Part shown: one piece after another, positions 48,514 through 57,706 of the stretch
How positions within the stretch are numbered: position 1 is the stretch's first letter
How the letters are laid out: each line of letters starts with the position of its first letter
From: CAXXOK01 sp963664595
GTDB lineage: Bacteria > Bacillota > Clostridia > Christensenellales > Aristaeellaceae
Direction: 5' to 3'
Assembly (NCBI GenBank): GCA_963664595.2
Contig: CAXXOK010000003.1
Location: 124,001 to 188,000, forward strand
DNA length: 64,000 bases
Program-made: the position numbers and the translations under genes
The notes under the pieces: model-generated
Database searches by the model: none
What the model was told of the DNA's origin: nothing
What the model saw: only the letters and a program-made list of their open reading frames with translations

Positions 48514-50403
48514 TTACCTCATGCTGATTGGTTCCAAAGCTGTCGTATCCTCAGTATTCACGACACGGTACAGAAAATCTCTGGATGGATCAACGGCAAC
48601 GGATGGAAAGATTTCGCTAAATTCTGTTACGATGGGAGTATCGGCATTGAGAATATACACATAATCAAACCCTTGCTCCTTTAAAAGCGCAAGAAACTTT
48701 CCGGGCGTGTAGGCAAGGCCGCTTTGCGTGATATCCGTTTCCGTGTAGAAGTTTTTAACGCGAATGTGTTTGTCGATCAGATCAAAGTAAATACGGTGGT
48801 GAAGCAGCGAGTTACCCAGAGCATCGCCGCCGATCAGCAGGTATACATTGCGGATGTCCGGCTGAGCGACTTTTTCCTGGATACTATTTGTCAAATCCAC
48901 CGCGGCAGCTTCCGCCGGTTGATAGACGGCGGATTCCATTTTCCTGAAATTGTGAATAGTATAAACGGAAAACAGGAGGAGGATGAGGCATAGAACCGCG
49001 GCAAGCTTTTTCTCAAAACCTGATAGGGAACGGTAGGGTCTCGCAAGGAACGTTGTGCCCGTCTGCTCGTTTTTCTCAATCAGCATAGCCACAAAAAGGT
49101 AAGCCTCACACAGGAGCAGCGTTCCCATATATCTGGAAAAGCTTAGCAGCTCGTGCTTTTCGATGTACGCAGAAAAGATAGAGACATAGCCAATGACAAA
49201 AAGGATATAAGCGAAAACCCTTGCGAGCAGAACCCAGCGGTCCGCTGTGAGCAATGCCTTATCCCGATAGAGGTACAGGGCGTACACCGCTATGAAGAGG
49301 ATGAATATGCCTCCGTATGAGACGGCGAGAGACGCGATCCGGAGATCGATCCCAACCGAGGTGATGAAGAACTGCTTAACCGTTATCCCAAACGCCAGAA
49401 GGGAGGGCGTACCGATGGGGACGTGATTGTGTACAGTAAACGCCGCCAGCAGGTATTTCCATGAAAGGGAGACAAAGGAGAGTAAAACGACCGGGATGAG
49501 GATCGAAACAACGGTATGCCTGTTTCTTATCCCTTTTTGTAAGATGCCTGACCCCAGGATGCCGGCGGCCAGAGCGGAAACCGCAAAAAGCATGCCGGAA
49601 TCCTTCATAAGGGTGATCCCGCAGAGGGATACGCTCAACAGCCATAGGCTGAAAGGATCCCGATACGGGTTTTTCCGCACCTGATAAAACAAATACCCGG
49701 CGAATAAGCCCAATGTGGGATCAATGAAAAGGCTTTGGTAGTAGTAGCTGTAATCGGTGTCGTTCGCGTAGATGAAATGAGGCAGAAAGACGATCAGAAA
49801 CAAAAGGATCAGGATGCCCTGCCACCGTTCCCACGTCAGCCTGCCGGTTAAAGGCAGCAGCAAAGAAAGCCCAACGTAGGCATAGGTAAAGTAGAGCGCG
49901 CTTTCCGAAAAAACAGGGTTGAAGCTGGTAAAAAAGTAACCGAGCAGCGGCATGCCCGGAGGATAGGATTGCATAATCGGGTACAGGAGAGCGCCGGTGC
50001 CCAGCTGCAAGGTTCCATAGGCATGCAGGGCCTTGGGGTACGCGCCCCAAAGCCGCAGGGAATCCCAAAGACCGACGAGCTTTCCTCTGGATAAAAAGAG
50101 AAACAGAACAGATAGCGCGGCATAAATCAGCATGGAGGGGGTGATCACGTATTGCCGTATCAGCTGGCGGATGCTGCGGTTTACAAGGGCGTGTACGGCG
50201 GTGAAGATTGTGAACAGACAGTAAACGCTGATCATCAGCCATCGGCCGAGAGAAAGCGCGTTGAAAATATAACTGATATACAATACGAAGAGAGCGGTCA
50301 ACAGCGTAACGGCCAGCGTGCTATGGAACGGCTTCCTGAACCAATAGCAAACGCTGAGCGCGCTGCCGGTGAAGATAAGAAACGGGAAGAGGATGGCAGT
50401 CAT
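48514..50403 (-). CDS. polytopic membrane protein, possible glycosyltransferase-C type
   Basis: A 629-residue protein with around 13 hydrophobic segments and a C-terminal soluble domain of about 130 residues. A loop after the third or fourth segment contains GLWDSLRLWGAYPKALHAYG and another has IYANDTDYSYYYQSLFIDP, acidic loop motifs like those of lipid-linked-sugar glycosyltransferases. No named family was recognised. ATG 50403 is preferred because AGGGAGAA lies just upstream and the longer frame adds only non-hydrophobic residues. It converges with the previous membrane-protein gene across a 146-base gap. Confidence 0.65.
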   Translation of the reverse strand: MTAILFPFLIFTGSALSVCYWFRKPFHSTLAVTLLTALFVLYISYIFNALSLGRWLMISVYCLFTIFTAVHALVNRSIRQLIRQYVITPSMLIYAALSVLFLFLSRGKLVGLWDSLRLWGAYPKALHAYGTLQLGTGALLYPIMQSYPPGMPLLGYFFTSFNPVFSESALYFTYAYVGLSLLLPLTGRLTWERWQGILILLFLIVFLPHFIYANDTDYSYYYQSLFIDPTLGLFAGYLFYQVRKNPYRDPFSLWLLSVSLCGITLMKDSGMLFAVSALAAGILGSGILQKGIRNRHTVVSILIPVVLLSFVSLSWKYLLAAFTVHNHVPIGTPSLLAFGITVKQFFITSVGIDLRIASLAVSYGGIFILFIAVYALYLYRDKALLTADRWVLLARVFAYILFVIGYVSIFSAYIEKHELLSFSRYMGTLLLCEAYLFVAMLIEKNEQTGTTFLARPYRSLSGFEKKLAAVLCLILLLFSVYTIHNFRKMESAVYQPAEAAAVDLTNSIQEKVAQPDIRNVYLLIGGDALGNSLLHHRIYFDLIDKHIRVKNFYTETDITQSGLAYTPGKFLALLKEQGFDYVYILNADTPIVTEFSEIFPSVAVDPSRDFLYRVVNTEDTTALEPISMR

Positions 50404-50806
50404 ATCATTCTCCCTATTTGATCTGCTGATTTTCCATAAAGCGTTCGTGTTGATCCGTGCGTGTAAGGACAAAGCGCAATACAGGCTGAAAGCGCAATAT
50501 CGGCTTTGCGTAGGGGCAATTCATGGATTGCGCAGTATAAACGATCGTTGACCGAGATATACGGTACTCTGATTTGCATATCCTGTCAAGCCAGGTACCG
50601 CTGAATAAATCCCCTGCACGCTGGCGTGTTATCTTTCCGCCAGCTTGCGATTGTGAAAACCTTGACGTAGCGTTGATATGGCTGCGGGTTCCGCAAACCC
50701 AACCCAACAAAAATCTGACGCGCCATCGCACAAGCGCTTACCTCATCGTTTACCTGGGTCCGTGTATATGGGAAACACCCACGGGACGGGCTCGGATCGG
50801 AGCCTG
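50404..50806. other. non-coding gap
   Basis: No gene is recognised. A minus-strand TTGACA at about 50585-50590 lies in a suitable place for the membrane-protein promoter, but no good -10 follows. AAGCGCAATA occurs twice near 50475-50500 as a direct repeat. Confidence 0.4.
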
Positions 50807-53068
50807 CTACAGCCGCCAGTGCGGGGGACAAAGGGTCGCATAGTCATACGCAAAATACCGATTGTCGATCAGCACCACCACGCCCTTGTCCGTTTCCGAC
50901 CGGATCACCCGCCCGGCGGCCTGAAGCACCTTGTGCATGCCGGGGTAGCGGTAGGCATAGGCAAAGCCGTCGCCCAGCGTTTGGTTGTAATGGCGGCGCA
51001 GCGCCTCCTGCTCCGGGCAGAGCATGGGCAGGCCCACGCCGACGATCATCACGCCCAGCAGGCGCTCGCCGGGCAGATCGATGCCCTCGGCAAACACGCC
51101 GCCCAGCACCGCAAGGCCCAGCAGCGGCTCGGCGTCGGCGGTGAAGCGGGCCAGAAACGCGTCGCGGTCGTCATCCTCCATACCGGTGCGCTGCACCTGC
51201 AGGGGCAGCGCCGGGTCGAGGGCCTGTAAAGCCTCCGTAACCAGGCGCAGGTATGCGTAGCTGGGGAAAAAGGCGATATACTTGCCGGGCTTTTCGGCAA
51301 AGGTTCGCAGGATGACGGTGGCCACCTGGGGGGCGGTTTCCCGGCGCAGGGCATAGCGGGTGTCGATGCGGCAGCGGAGTATCCGCAGGTTCTCGGGCGG
51401 AAACGGTGAGGGCAGCGCAAAGCAGGCATCCTCTTCGCCGCCGCCCAGCAGCCTGCGCATATCCGCCAGCGGCGACAGCGTGGCGGAAAAATAGACCACG
51501 CCCGACAGCCGCCGGGTCGCCTCGCTCAAAGGCTCCGCCACCGACAGGCACAGTAGCCTGACGGCGCGTTCCTTCCCCTGGCGTTTGCACAAAATCGCGT
51601 AATTCTGCCGGTCCCGCTCCGCCGCGGTTACAAAGGCCACGGTGGAAAGGAACAGCTCCCCCAGCGCCTGCCCGGCCTCGCCCGCGGGCGGGGCGGCAAA
51701 GGCCTCCGCAACGGCGTCCAGCAGCGCCTGCATGGCGGGCGGCAGCGCCTCCGGCAGCGTGGGCAGCACCGCTTCTGTTTGCTCCTCGGCGATTGTAATC
51801 TGCCGCAGCACGCGCAGAGCCTCGGTCAGGGTTTTGTACAGCGCACCCCTGCGCCCGGCAGACCGGGCGAGCTTGCGGCGGAAATCGCACAAAAACGCTC
51901 CGTCGGCTGTACCCGAAAACATATCCCGCGTACGGGAGGCCAGATTATGGCTTTCATCCACCAGCAGCGTGAGATCCGACCGTTTCTCAAAAATGCGCTT
52001 GATCCTCACCACCGGGTCAAACACATAGTTATAGTCGCAGATCACCACATCCGCGATTTCGCACAGCGTCAGCGCGAACTCAAACGGGCAAAGCGAATGC
52101 CTGGCGGCCATATCGGCAACGGCCTGGGCGTTCCAGTCCTCCGTTTGCATCATTTCATTCAGGGCTTCGGGCAGCCGGGCGAAATGGCCCCGGGCGCGCG
52201 GGCAGAAATCCGGATGGCAGCGGCTGTAGCCCGGACACTGTTTTTCCTTGGCGGTCAGGGTGAGGGTGCGCGCCCGCATGCCGCGCGCCCGCATCAGGGC
52301 AAGGGCCTGCAGCGCCGCCTGCCGGGCGGTTGTGCGGGCGGTGAGGTAAAAGAGCTGACCCGTCAGCCCCTGGCCCAGCGCTTTCAGTGCGGGATACAGC
52401 ACGGCGGCGGATTTGCCGGTGCCGGTGGGCATGCTGGCGAACAGCCGCTTTTTTGAGCGGATTGCGGTGAATACCTGCACGGCCATGTCGCGCTGGCCGG
52501 GGCGATAGGTTGGAAACGGAAACGGCAGACCGGCAAGGCTTTCATCCCGGCTTGCCCGGTGAAGGTGGTGCGCGCTTTGCCACTGGGCAAAGGGCTGCAA
52601 AAGCGCCTGGAATTCCGCCCGCAGCGCTTCGGCGGTGCAGGTTTCCTCAAAGGCCGCGCGCTGTTCTCCGGCCTCGGACACATAAACGACCCGCAGGCGT
52701 ACGGCCTGTTTTTGTTTTTCCTCGCAGAGCATATGCCCGTAAACCGCGGCCTGTGCGCGGTGGGCCGGGAGGGCGGCGCGCGGGAGCGGTTCTCCGGCCC
52801 AGCAGAGCTTGAATTCCTCAAGCATGGGGATCTCCGCGTCAAACCAGGCATCCATCCGGCCGGTCACGAGAAAGGCAAGCCCCTCCGCTTCCGCTGCCAG
52901 GCTGAGCGGCGCCTCGGCCTGCCAGCCTTCACCCAGCTGCTTCTGCCGGGCCTTGTGTCCCTTCGTGCCTGCCAGCATATCCCGGTTGGAGGACGCGGGA
53001 AACAGATCCTCCCCATGGATGGAGAATTCCACCAAGGTCCGTACCGACACGCGCTGCTGTTCTTTCAT
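50807..53068 (-). CDS. Rad3/DinG-type helicase with N-terminal PD-(D/E)XK nuclease-like domain
   Basis: A 753-residue protein. Residues ~60-120 carry a Cas4/RecB-like nuclease pattern: GRMD (70-73), EFK (85-87) and QAAVY (106-110). The superfamily 2 helicase follows: Walker A MPTGTGKS (213-220), four cysteines in Fe-S positions (278, 284, 289, 327), VICDYNYVFDP, the DEAH-box variant DESH (371-374), VVYFSATLSPL and the last motif AAGRVIRSETDKG. It should unwind DNA 5' to 3' and may trim it, in repair or replication. ATG 53068 is chosen because AGAGGTG precedes it and a consensus promoter lies just upstream; the longer open frame to 53407 is not needed. Confidence 0.88.
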   Translation of the reverse strand: MKEQQRVSVRTLVEFSIHGEDLFPASSNRDMLAGTKGHKARQKQLGEGWQAEAPLSLAAEAEGLAFLVTGRMDAWFDAEIPMLEEFKLCWAGEPLPRAALPAHRAQAAVYGHMLCEEKQKQAVRLRVVYVSEAGEQRAAFEETCTAEALRAEFQALLQPFAQWQSAHHLHRASRDESLAGLPFPFPTYRPGQRDMAVQVFTAIRSKKRLFASMPTGTGKSAAVLYPALKALGQGLTGQLFYLTARTTARQAALQALALMRARGMRARTLTLTAKEKQCPGYSRCHPDFCPRARGHFARLPEALNEMMQTEDWNAQAVADMAARHSLCPFEFALTLCEIADVVICDYNYVFDPVVRIKRIFEKRSDLTLLVDESHNLASRTRDMFSGTADGAFLCDFRRKLARSAGRRGALYKTLTEALRVLRQITIAEEQTEAVLPTLPEALPPAMQALLDAVAEAFAAPPAGEAGQALGELFLSTVAFVTAAERDRQNYAILCKRQGKERAVRLLCLSVAEPLSEATRRLSGVVYFSATLSPLADMRRLLGGGEEDACFALPSPFPPENLRILRCRIDTRYALRRETAPQVATVILRTFAEKPGKYIAFFPSYAYLRLVTEALQALDPALPLQVQRTGMEDDDRDAFLARFTADAEPLLGLAVLGGVFAEGIDLPGERLLGVMIVGVGLPMLCPEQEALRRHYNQTLGDGFAYAYRYPGMHKVLQAAGRVIRSETDKGVVVLIDNRYFAYDYATLCPPHWRL

Positions 53069-53096
53069 TCCACACCTCTGGCAAACGTATGTTCTT

Positions 53097-53125
53097 ATTA
53101 TGGCACAGAGCGGCGCGGGATGCAA
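53097..53125 (-). promoter_or_regulatory. sigma-A promoter of the helicase gene
   Basis: On the minus strand TTGCAT and CATAAT are spaced by 17 bases, 29 bases before the start codon. Confidence 0.75.
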
Positions 53126-53625
53126 GCGGGGATAACCCGGTGGTATTTTATCTGTTCCACAGCGGCGGCGTGGGGGCGTTGACAGACAATCATTCGTGTC
53201 TGTGCGTGCGCCCATGCGTGCGCTGGTTCTCATGTCCGCAAGTGCCGCCTGTGCTCCATGCCTGCGCCGTTTGTGCCCGCGTCCGCCCCGATGCCCGGGG
53301 CGCTCACCCCGCTTCGGTACCGTCGCTGGGAGAGGTGGCGCCGCGCACAGGGGCGGTTGTATTTTTACCCGCATAGCAGGAGCCCGGCAAAACGTTGTGG
53401 AAAACACTACAAAACCGGGCAGCGGATCGTTACCGGTACGCCGGATTGCGCTTTGGGAAGGTATTATTACTCGGCTTAGCCATGGCAGGCCCTGCGGTAT
53501 GGGCTGTGCCTTTTGAACCCCGAAAGCGCTATTCCCGCTGGCAGCCGCTTTGAAGGGAGAGCAACCGTCCGCCGCGGCCTGCCTGCACAGCCGTCACGCT
53601 GCCGCCGCCCTGAAGGAGGAATCGT
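53126..53625. other. GC-rich gap upstream of the FAH gene
   Basis: No gene is recognised; the open frames here look like random GC-rich reading. No clear promoter for the following gene was found. Confidence 0.4.
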
Positions 53626-54420
53626 ATGAAGAAATTTGTCCGCTATCAAACCGGGGATACGGTCTGCTATGGAGAACTGGCGGGTGAGGAAATCTTTCCG
53701 CTGGACAGAAATTTTCTGGACCCCGGCTGCCAGCGCGCCGGGAGCGCCGTGGCGCTCAGCGCCGTGCGCCTGCTTGCGCCGGTGGCGCCGCCCAACATTA
53801 TTGCTATTGGGGTGAATTACCGGGGGCATTCCAAAGAAACCAACATCCCCGCGCCGCCCGCGCCGCTGATTTTTTTGAAGGCCACCACCGCGGTAACTGC
53901 GCCGCAAACACAGATTCTGCTGCCGCTTTCCGCGCCGGATGAGGTGGATTACGAGGCGGAGCTGGCCGTGGTGATCGGGAAAACGGCCAAGCAGGTTGCC
54001 GAGGACGACGCGCTAGAGTATGTGTTCGGCTACACCTGCGCCAACGATGTCAGCGCGCGGGACTGCCAGATTAAAATCGACAAGCAGTGGGCGCGCGCGA
54101 AATCGTTCGATACCTTCTGCCCGCTCGGCCCGGCCGTTGTGCAGGGCATCAGCCCCGATAACCTGAAAATCCAGTCGCGGGTCAACGGGCAAACCATGCA
54201 GTCGTCCACCACGGCGGATCTGATTTTTGGCGTGCGCAAGCTGGTGAGCTATTGCTCCCAGAACATGACGCTGCTGCCGGGCACCCTTATTTTGACGGGA
54301 ACGCCCTCCGGCGTGGGCTACGCGCGCAACCCGCAGGTGTTTTTGCGGGAGGGAGACACGGTGGAAATCGAAATCGAGGGCATCGGCGTTCTGAAAAACA
54401 CGGTAGCGGCGGAGGCGTAA
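53626..54420 (+). CDS. fumarylacetoacetate hydrolase family protein
   Basis: A 264-residue FAH-fold protein. The metal-binding Glu-x-Glu and Asp are in DYEAELAVVIGK and the following VFGYTCANDVSARDCQ, and LILTGTPSGVGYARNP is the C-terminal family motif. The N-terminal ~60 residues form the small domain common to YcgM/HpcE-like members. Members hydrolyse or decarboxylate beta-diketo acids, for example acylpyruvates or oxaloacetate. No aromatic-degradation genes are nearby. GGAGGA precedes ATG 53626. Confidence 0.92.
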   Translation: MKKFVRYQTGDTVCYGELAGEEIFPLDRNFLDPGCQRAGSAVALSAVRLLAPVAPPNIIAIGVNYRGHSKETNIPAPPAPLIFLKATTAVTAPQTQILLPLSAPDEVDYEAELAVVIGKTAKQVAEDDALEYVFGYTCANDVSARDCQIKIDKQWARAKSFDTFCPLGPAVVQGISPDNLKIQSRVNGQTMQSSTTADLIFGVRKLVSYCSQNMTLLPGTLILTGTPSGVGYARNPQVFLREGDTVEIEIEGIGVLKNTVAAEA

Positions 54421-54491
54421 CAATCAGATCAGCGGCAATCCGGGAACCGGAAGGCCCGATAACCGGGATATCACGCAGCCGGGATAAACGG

Positions 54492-54545
54492 AAACCCCGC
54501 GGCGGGAAGGGAGCAAGCCTTCTTCCAGCCGCGGGGTTTTTGTTT
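54492..54545 (+). terminator. terminator of the FAH gene
   Basis: AACCCCGCGGC pairs with GCCGCGGGGTT; the inner part GGGAAGG/CCTTCTTCC can extend the stem. TTTTTGTTTTG follows. Confidence 0.85.
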
Positions 54546-54725
54546 TGCAGGGATTTGTTTCTGATTTCATCAGGGCACAGGGGAAAGATCCGTATTCTTT
54601 TCCCAGCTCTTTGGGAAGCAATAAACAAAGCCCCTGCACGCCGTTGTGCTTTCCTTCCACATGCCGCTGCACTGCGGAAAGGGCAACGGCGGTGAAGTAC
54701 GCAAAGCCCTGTTTCGCAAGCGGCG
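54546..54725. other. short gap between convergent genes
   Basis: Nothing is recognised between the FAH terminator and the end of the MATE-fusion gene. Confidence 0.4.
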
Positions 54726-56459
54726 TTACAGCAAAATCACCACGTTGTTCACGCCAAAGGTGCTGCGGTAGATCACCTGCTTGGCCATGCGCAGGATCAT
54801 CTTGATACCCAGGGTTTCGCCCAGGCCGTCGTCCTCCCGCCGGGCAAACTCCACGGTGTTAAACTGCCGTCCGCCGTAGCGGAATCGGATGCCCGTGGAA
54901 TTTTCCAGATGGAAAAAGCGTACATCGATGGAGCCGTCCTCCCGGCCGGCAAAGCATTTGTCGGCGGTGATCATCAGCACCTCCTCCACGGCCAGGCTCA
55001 GGGTCATGGCCTGGCGGTGCGAAAGGCCGTTTTCATCACAAAAGGCGAGGATGGCCGCGCTGGCGTTGCAGATATCGCGCACCCCGGTGCTGACGGAGAA
55101 ATCCAGTGTGCTTCCCTCCGTTTCCAGCCGGGTGTCCAGCAGCAGCAGGCCGGACGCGTGCTCGCTGCGGCGGGCGGTGATCCAGGCCATGCAAACCCAC
55201 AGGGCCAGGGTGGCCGCCTCGGCCAGCGGGTAGAACAGCCATACCAGGTTTCCGAAGGAGGATAGGGCAAGGGCGGCGCCCACCGCCAGCATAAACACCC
55301 GCGAAACGGTGATGGTGTTGGCGATCAGGATTCGGCCGGTGTGGTTGTAATAGTGCGTCATGTTGGTGTTGATCTGCGCGATGGGCAGGCTCAGGGCAAG
55401 GCAGGTCAGCGCAAGAGCCGCCGTGCCGCCCGTGACGCCGAACATCGCTTCCAGCGGCTGGTCAAAAAGCAGGATCAGCACGCTGGCCGCCGAGATGATG
55501 AGCAGCCCCGTGCGGAACTGGCGGCGGACCAGGATGCGGAGCCCGGCGTTGTCCTGCTCGCCGCTGTACACGCCCACGATGGCCCCCGCGGTTTCCGGTA
55601 CGCCGTTCAGGATGCACAGTAAAAACTCGCCGATGCTTGTGGCCACGGCAAAGGCGGAGAGGTATTCGTTGCCGCCCGCATCCAGCAGGATGATGTTGAG
55701 CAGCGCCACGCGCAGCGCCGTGCACAGGTTGTCCATGGCGACCGGGCTGCCGTTTTTAACGATCAGCGAGGTGATTCCGCTAAGCCGCACCCGCAAGCCG
55801 GACAGGCGGAAGCTGCTGTCCCGGCGGTGCAAAAACCCGAACCCCAGCGCGCAAGCGGCTGTTGTGGCCGCCACGTTGGCCAGCGCCGCCCCCCGGATGC
55901 CCATGTCCAGCACCAGTAAAAACAGGGCGTCGAACACGGCGATCAGCGCGGCCATCAGCAGCATCACAACGGAGCAGCGTTTGTTTTTGCCGTCCAGCAC
56001 CAGATAGTAAAACGGGATGAACAGCAGCAGCTTGGGCAGGCAGTTGATGAAGTAGATTGACAGATACGACCGGATCAGCGTATCCAGACCGGAATCGGAG
56101 CTCAGCATCGCGGTCAGCGGCGTGAGCACCGCGTAGCCGAACGCGCACAGGCACGCGCCGCACAGCGCGGCCAGGAGGATGGCCTGCCGGAATATGGCCT
56201 GGCTTTCCTCCGTTTCGTTGCGTCCGATCTCATGCGCGGATAATATGGCCGCGCCCGCGCCGATCAGCGAGCCGAGGGTGCACAAAATCAGCGAGATCGG
56301 CATGCACAGGTTGATAGCGGCCAGGCCGTCCTCGCCCATGCTGCGGCCGATGAAAAGGCTGTCGATAAATACGTTGATCGTGCTGCCCAGCACGGCCAGG
56401 ATGGTGGGCAGCAGATACCGGTTGTAGGTGGATTTCAGAAACGCGTCGTTTGCTTTCAT
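54726..56459 (-). CDS. MATE efflux transporter fused to a degenerate RsbW-like ATPase domain
   Basis: A 577-residue protein. Residues 1 to ~430 are a twelve-helix MATE transporter (PTILAVLGSTINVFIDSLFIGR, GIRGAALANVAATTAACALG, NGVPETAGAIVGVYSGEQD). Residues ~445-577 resemble a HATPase_c_2 domain: SLAVEEVLMITADKCF in the N-box place, RYGGRQFN where DxGxPFN is expected, then DGLGETLGIKMILRMAKQV. The N-box Asn is replaced by Ile and the G1 Asp by Tyr, so it may bind a partner rather than ATP. The gene lies 189 bases downstream of a small intact RsbW-like gene on the same strand. Substrate unknown. Confidence 0.85.
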   Translation of the reverse strand: MKANDAFLKSTYNRYLLPTILAVLGSTINVFIDSLFIGRSMGEDGLAAINLCMPISLILCTLGSLIGAGAAILSAHEIGRNETEESQAIFRQAILLAALCGACLCAFGYAVLTPLTAMLSSDSGLDTLIRSYLSIYFINCLPKLLLFIPFYYLVLDGKNKRCSVVMLLMAALIAVFDALFLLVLDMGIRGAALANVAATTAACALGFGFLHRRDSSFRLSGLRVRLSGITSLIVKNGSPVAMDNLCTALRVALLNIILLDAGGNEYLSAFAVATSIGEFLLCILNGVPETAGAIVGVYSGEQDNAGLRILVRRQFRTGLLIISAASVLILLFDQPLEAMFGVTGGTAALALTCLALSLPIAQINTNMTHYYNHTGRILIANTITVSRVFMLAVGAALALSSFGNLVWLFYPLAEAATLALWVCMAWITARRSEHASGLLLLDTRLETEGSTLDFSVSTGVRDICNASAAILAFCDENGLSHRQAMTLSLAVEEVLMITADKCFAGREDGSIDVRFFHLENSTGIRFRYGGRQFNTVEFARREDDGLGETLGIKMILRMAKQVIYRSTFGVNNVVILL

Positions 56460-56648
56460 GCTTTTCTTTCCTTCGTCGGTCCGGCGGCGGCGCGGGTGCC
56501 ACGGCGGGCGCTATGCTCGGGGGGAGGGAGAGATCAGGGCAATCCGGGGATCGTTGGAATCAAACGCCGGCCATAGCGGCGGGTACGGGGCCGCAGCCGG
56601 GCTTGGGCGGTGCGCCCGCAGCGGGGATGGGCACGCAAGGGCGGCGGC

Positions 56649-57077
56649 TTAGGCTTGTGGCTTTGTCCCGGCCAGCGTTTTGCGGAGGGTGAGGATATTC
56701 TGTCCGTCCGCATACCGGTACTGCACGTCGTCCATGCTTTTTCTTGTCAGCAGGATGCCCAGCCCCCCGGGCTCGCGCTCCTTCGCCGTCAGGGTGGTAT
56801 CCGGCTCTTCCCCGGCCAGCGGGTTGAAGGGGCGGCCCTGATCCACAAATTGAATCTCAAGGCGGGGCGGCTCCCCGGTGACATCGGTCACAATCGTCAC
56901 GGTGCCGCTGCCGGGGGCATAGGCATAGTAGGCGATGTTGATGTAGATTTCCTCCAGGGCGAGGTTGATTTGAAACTGGGTTCTGCGGTCGCATCCCGCC
57001 GCTTCCAGCTGGGTGTTGATGAAATCCAGTACCGCCGGAAGATTGCCGGTCGTCGCGGGGATCGTGAGCGTTTTCAA
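56649..57077 (-). CDS. RsbW-like serine kinase/anti-sigma-type ATP-binding protein
   Basis: A 142-residue HATPase_c_2 protein. The N-box LALEEIYINIAYYAY keeps Glu 43 and Asn 47, the G1 loop is FVDQGRPFNPL (Asp 79, Gly 81), and GGLGILLTRKSMDDVQY is the G2 region. It therefore looks competent for ATP binding and could phosphorylate an anti-anti-sigma-type STAS protein, none of which is nearby. It starts at TTG 57077 with AAAGGGG upstream. It precedes the MATE fusion gene, which carries a decayed version of the same domain; a regulatory partnership is inferred. Confidence 0.85.
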   Translation of the reverse strand: MKTLTIPATTGNLPAVLDFINTQLEAAGCDRRTQFQINLALEEIYINIAYYAYAPGSGTVTIVTDVTGEPPRLEIQFVDQGRPFNPLAGEEPDTTLTAKEREPGGLGILLTRKSMDDVQYRYADGQNILTLRKTLAGTKPQA

Positions 57078-57215
57078 AGGATCAGCCCCTTTGCAAGGTT
57101 GTTTCGGTAGGCGGGGAGCGCCGGACTGCGCGCGCGTTCGGTTCTATTGTACCGTCCTTTTCCCTGAAAGAAAAGAGGTTATGGCGGATTGTGGGCAGAG
57201 CAGCGCTCAGACATC

Positions 57216-57393
57216 CAAAAAAGAAGGGTCCAGGGCCGATGGCCCTGGTCAGGATGCAAGGGTGAAACCCTTGCCCGGGGACCGGGGTGGAGCCCCGAAC
57301 CCTTACGCCACAACACCATGCCAAAGCGAGCAAACAGCGCCTCAGGCGCTGTGATGCGAGCGGCGATAACGACCCGAAGGGGTAATTTGACAA
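57216..57393 (+). repeat. dispersed multi-hairpin repeat, copy 2
   Basis: It matches the minus strand at 11648-11823. Hairpins: CCAGGGCC/GGCCCTGG, GCAAGGGT/ACCCTTGC, CGGGGT/GCCCCG, ACAGCGCC/GGCGCTGT. The 3' end GGCGATAACGACCCGAAGG with TTTGACAA is the best conserved part. The flanking terminators of copy 1 are absent here. Confidence 0.8.
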
Positions 57394-57654
57394 TCTGCAC
57401 AGGCAGATGCCACCTGTTTTTTGCGGCTTAACCAACAACCCGCTGTGGCGGCTGCGTGCGGATGGTGCGGACGGTACTTGCGGTTCCTTAGGGTGATGTG
57501 GTTCCCGCGGGTGCCGTGGGTGCTACGGGTGTTGTGATACGGACAGACGGATAATATTGCGAACGAGCGGCGGCTGGTACCTGTCCGGTTTCCGTAAGCC
57601 CGCGCAGTGCCGCTCCGTTTTGCGGCGTGCCGCACGGCAGGGGCAGGAATGTGC
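57394..57654. other. non-coding gap after the repeat
   Basis: No gene is recognised between the repeat and the HD-hydrolase promoter; the short frames here have no domain pattern. Confidence 0.4.
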
Positions 57655-57660
57655 TATGAT
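57655..57660 (+). promoter_or_regulatory. possible extended -10 promoter of the HD-domain gene
   Basis: TGCTATGAT is an extended -10, about 47 bases before the start codon. No good -35 is seen. Confidence 0.35.
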
Positions 57661-57706
57661 AGGGCGGTATCAATAAAGATAAAACCGATCAGGGGAGGCG
57701 GAGCCG

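Noticed and set aside
53069..53407. N-terminal extension of the helicase frame
   Set aside because: A consensus promoter (53097-53125) and ribosome site lie inside the extension, and its residues look like translated GC-rich non-coding DNA.
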